A DNA stretch of 6,662 nt, from positions 1-6,662 of the forward strand of contig PWGT01000090.1 in the NCBI GenBank assembly GCA_003554535.1, written 5' to 3'. A model generated the notes under the pieces. It ran no database searches, was not told where the DNA came from, and saw only the letters and a program-made list of their open reading frames with translations. The stretch is from Syntrophomonadaceae bacterium (GTDB lineage Bacteria; Bacillota_D; Dethiobacteria; DTU022; PWGO01). The position numbers and the translations under genes are program-made. This document shows, piece by piece, positions 5,616 to 6,662 of this stretch. Position 1 is the stretch's first letter. The number at the start of each line of letters is the position of its first letter.

Positions 5616-6404
5616 TTACTTACCTTTAAACTCAGCTTCCCGCCTTTCAACGAAAGATTTTAATCCTTCGGCAGCATCTTCACTGTTCATGATACCTTTC
5701 AGATCAGGAAGCAGATGAGAAATAGCCTCTTTTGTACCAGAAACCCTGGCCCTGCGGGAGGATATAAGCGATGTTTGTACCGCAAGCGGTGCCTGCCGGG
5801 CAATGCGATCGGTAAGTTCCAGGGCTTTGTCAAACTGATCACCCGGTTCCGTGATTTCTTGAACCAGCCCTAAACGATAAGCTTCCTGGGCTTTTATTTC
5901 ATCACCAGTAAGCAAATACCGCATAGCATTTCCCCAACCAACTTCTTCGAATAAACGCACAGTTGCTCCCCCTACCGGATAGATACCCCGCTTTACCTCG
6001 ATTTGTCCAAAACGGACGTTAGAAGCTGCTACACGAACATCAGTGGCCAATAAAAGTTCCAACCCGATTGTAAAACAAATACCCTGGACAGCCATCACCA
6101 TGGGCTTTGTTAACCTGTTATCCTCATCCAGACCAAAAGGATCTATTGAACCTTCAGGCAACTCAGGAAATTTTCCCTCCCCAAAAGTATCTGCCCATTT
6201 AATTAACTCCAACCCGGACGTAAAATGCTCGCCATGAGCGTAAAGCAAGCCACACCTGAGCTCCCTTTCATTTTGCAGTTGGCCAAAAGCTCTTGCCAGA
6301 TCCCAGTACATGTCCACATCGAAAGCATTCAATTTATCCGTTCTATTTATACCTATTAACAAGACATGACCTTTTTTATCAACAGTAATTTTGGCATTCT
6401 CCAT
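5616..6404 (-). CDS. Enoyl-CoA hydratase/isomerase family protein (crotonase fold)
   Basis: A 262-residue, full-length crotonase-fold protein, likely cytosolic. Oxyanion-hole elements are HFTSGLEL (60-67) and the glycine at 114 in FTIGLEL. The two glutamates corresponding to E144 and E164 of rat mitochondrial hydratase are present as E116 and E136 (in FGQIEVKRG), so syn-hydration of a 2-enoyl-CoA is chemically plausible. A segment around 73-99 rich in Pro, Gly and acidic residues forms the variable loop over the acyl pocket. ATG 6402-6404 follows AGGAGGT (6411-6417) with a 6-7 base gap, an excellent ribosome site. It heads the hydratase-HAD pair upstream of the thiolase/DUF35 cassette. By context it may supply the 3-hydroxyacyl-CoA that the cassette handles. 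Isomerase or hydrolase activity is possible in this superfamily, so the exact reaction is open. Confidence 0.92.
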   Translation of the reverse strand: MENAKITVDKKGHVLLIGINRTDKLNAFDVDMYWDLARAFGQLQNERELRCGLLYAHGEHFTSGLELIKWADTFGEGKFPELPEGSIDPFGLDEDNRLTKPMVMAVQGICFTIGLELLLATDVRVAASNVRFGQIEVKRGIYPVGGATVRLFEEVGWGNAMRYLLTGDEIKAQEAYRLGLVQEITEPGDQFDKALELTDRIARQAPLAVQTSLISSRRARVSGTKEAISHLLPDLKGIMNSEDAAEGLKSFVERREAEFKGK

Positions 6405-6420
6405 ATTAAAACCTCCTTAT

Positions 6421-6427
6421 CTTATAA
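6421..6427 (-). promoter_or_regulatory. Candidate -10 element for the enoyl-CoA hydratase gene
   Basis: The minus strand reads TTATAAG (TTATAA or TATAAG as the hexamer), about 17-20 bases before the start codon, which would leave a very short leader. No TTGACA-like -35 lies at the right distance; that position is occupied by the GGTAGT part of a direct repeat (6439-6467). This is the pattern expected of an activator-dependent promoter, but it is weak evidence. Confidence 0.28.
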
Positions 6428-6438
6428 TGTTGATACAA

Positions 6439-6467
6439 TGCCATACTACCGGCAGTGCCATACTACC
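6439..6467. repeat. Two direct copies of a 12-bp motif upstream of the hydratase gene
   Basis: TGCCATACTACC occurs at 6439-6450 and again at 6456-6467 (minus strand GGTAGTATGGCA), with 17 bases start to start. Between and overlapping them is a small palindrome, GGCA-C-TGCC on the minus strand. The position, just upstream of a candidate -10, suits an operator for a transcription factor. Confidence 0.7.
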
Positions 6468-6484
6468 CGCCCAATTTTGTTTCT

Positions 6485-6662
6485 TTAACACCCCCAATTA
6501 CGACTTGGAACTTTCTCTCTTTCCAGCACGTCTTCAGAAGTTGCCTGCCATCTCACTTTAGTTTGCTCTCGCAGAATCCTAAATAGATGATAAGGAATGC
6601 CAGCGATCATGTACTCAGGATAATTCGTACCCCACCCAATGCCACCACTACAAAAATGGGAA
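6485..6662 (-). CDS. C-terminal 58 residues of an unrecognised protein, partial
   Basis: An open frame enters from the right edge and ends with TAA at 6485-6487; the start is outside the window. I do not recognise the family with confidence. Visible features are a Gly-rich start (CSGGIGWGTNYPEY at residues 4-17), a mixed helix (about 24-34), and a charged tail ending VPSRNWGC. The GTNYPE sequence is loosely like the G-[ST]-D-Y-P strand near the end of amidohydrolase-2 enzymes, but the usual Asp is Asn and the tail differs. The codon usage and protein-like composition support a real gene. The 80-base gap to the hydratase gene contains a repeat and a candidate promoter, so co-transcription is uncertain. 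Confidence 0.6.
   Translation of the reverse strand, partial: SHFCSGGIGWGTNYPEYMIAGIPYHLFRILREQTKVRWQATSEDVLEREKVPSRNWGC

Noticed and set aside
6439..6467. Sigma-54 promoter suggested by TGGCAC upstream of the hydratase
   Set aside because: The -24-like TGGCAC is present, but no TTGCA lies at the required spacing for the -12 element.
1..6662. CRISPR array, tRNA, rRNA, transposase or insertion-sequence ends
   Set aside because: I saw no regularly spaced repeats, no tRNA-like cloverleaf, no transposase-like frame and no terminal inverted repeats with flanking duplications.

Overview
All seven supported genes lie on the minus strand, so the window reads right to left. Low-to-moderate GC by eye, strong GGAGG-type ribosome sites, several TTG/GTG starts and a concentration of CoA-linked lipid enzymes suggest an anaerobic Gram-positive bacterium of the Clostridia (Peptococcaceae or Syntrophomonadaceae type). 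That placement is inference, because no marker gene is present.

Layout from right to left: (1) the last 58 codons of an unrecognised gene (6485-6662); (2) an 80-base gap with a 12-bp direct repeat; (3) a crotonase-fold enoyl-CoA hydratase (5616-6404) followed after 24 bases by a HAD-family phosphatase (4929-5591); (4) a 297-base AT-rich gap (4632-4928 counted from the HAD stop to the region of the next ribosome site; 4630-4928 in full) with a candidate promoter and small unexplained open frames; (5) a compact cassette of two paralogous thiolase-fold proteins (3469-4629 and 2237-3394) and two zinc-ribbon/OB-fold DUF35 proteins (1664-2179 and 1164-1649); (6) a perfect 17-bp-stem terminator (1099-1140); (7) a gene-free stretch (855-1098); and (8) a membrane-anchored metallo-beta-lactamase-fold hydrolase running off the left edge (1-851).

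The cassette is the main point of interest. Thiolase-fold proteins paired with DUF35 partners occur in several CoA systems: archaeal acetoacetyl-CoA thiolase/HMG-CoA synthase complexes, BbsAB of anaerobic toluene degradation, and the steroid side-chain aldolase Ltp2-ChsH2. Here both thiolase-like proteins appear to lack the nucleophilic cysteine and also the usual histidine of the GxGHP motif, while the hydratase keeps both catalytic glutamates. A reasonable hypothesis is a multi-subunit C-C bond-forming or -cleaving enzyme that is not a classical thiolase. One version is a retro-aldolase acting on a branched 3-hydroxyacyl-CoA made by the hydratase. The substrate cannot be read from the sequence.
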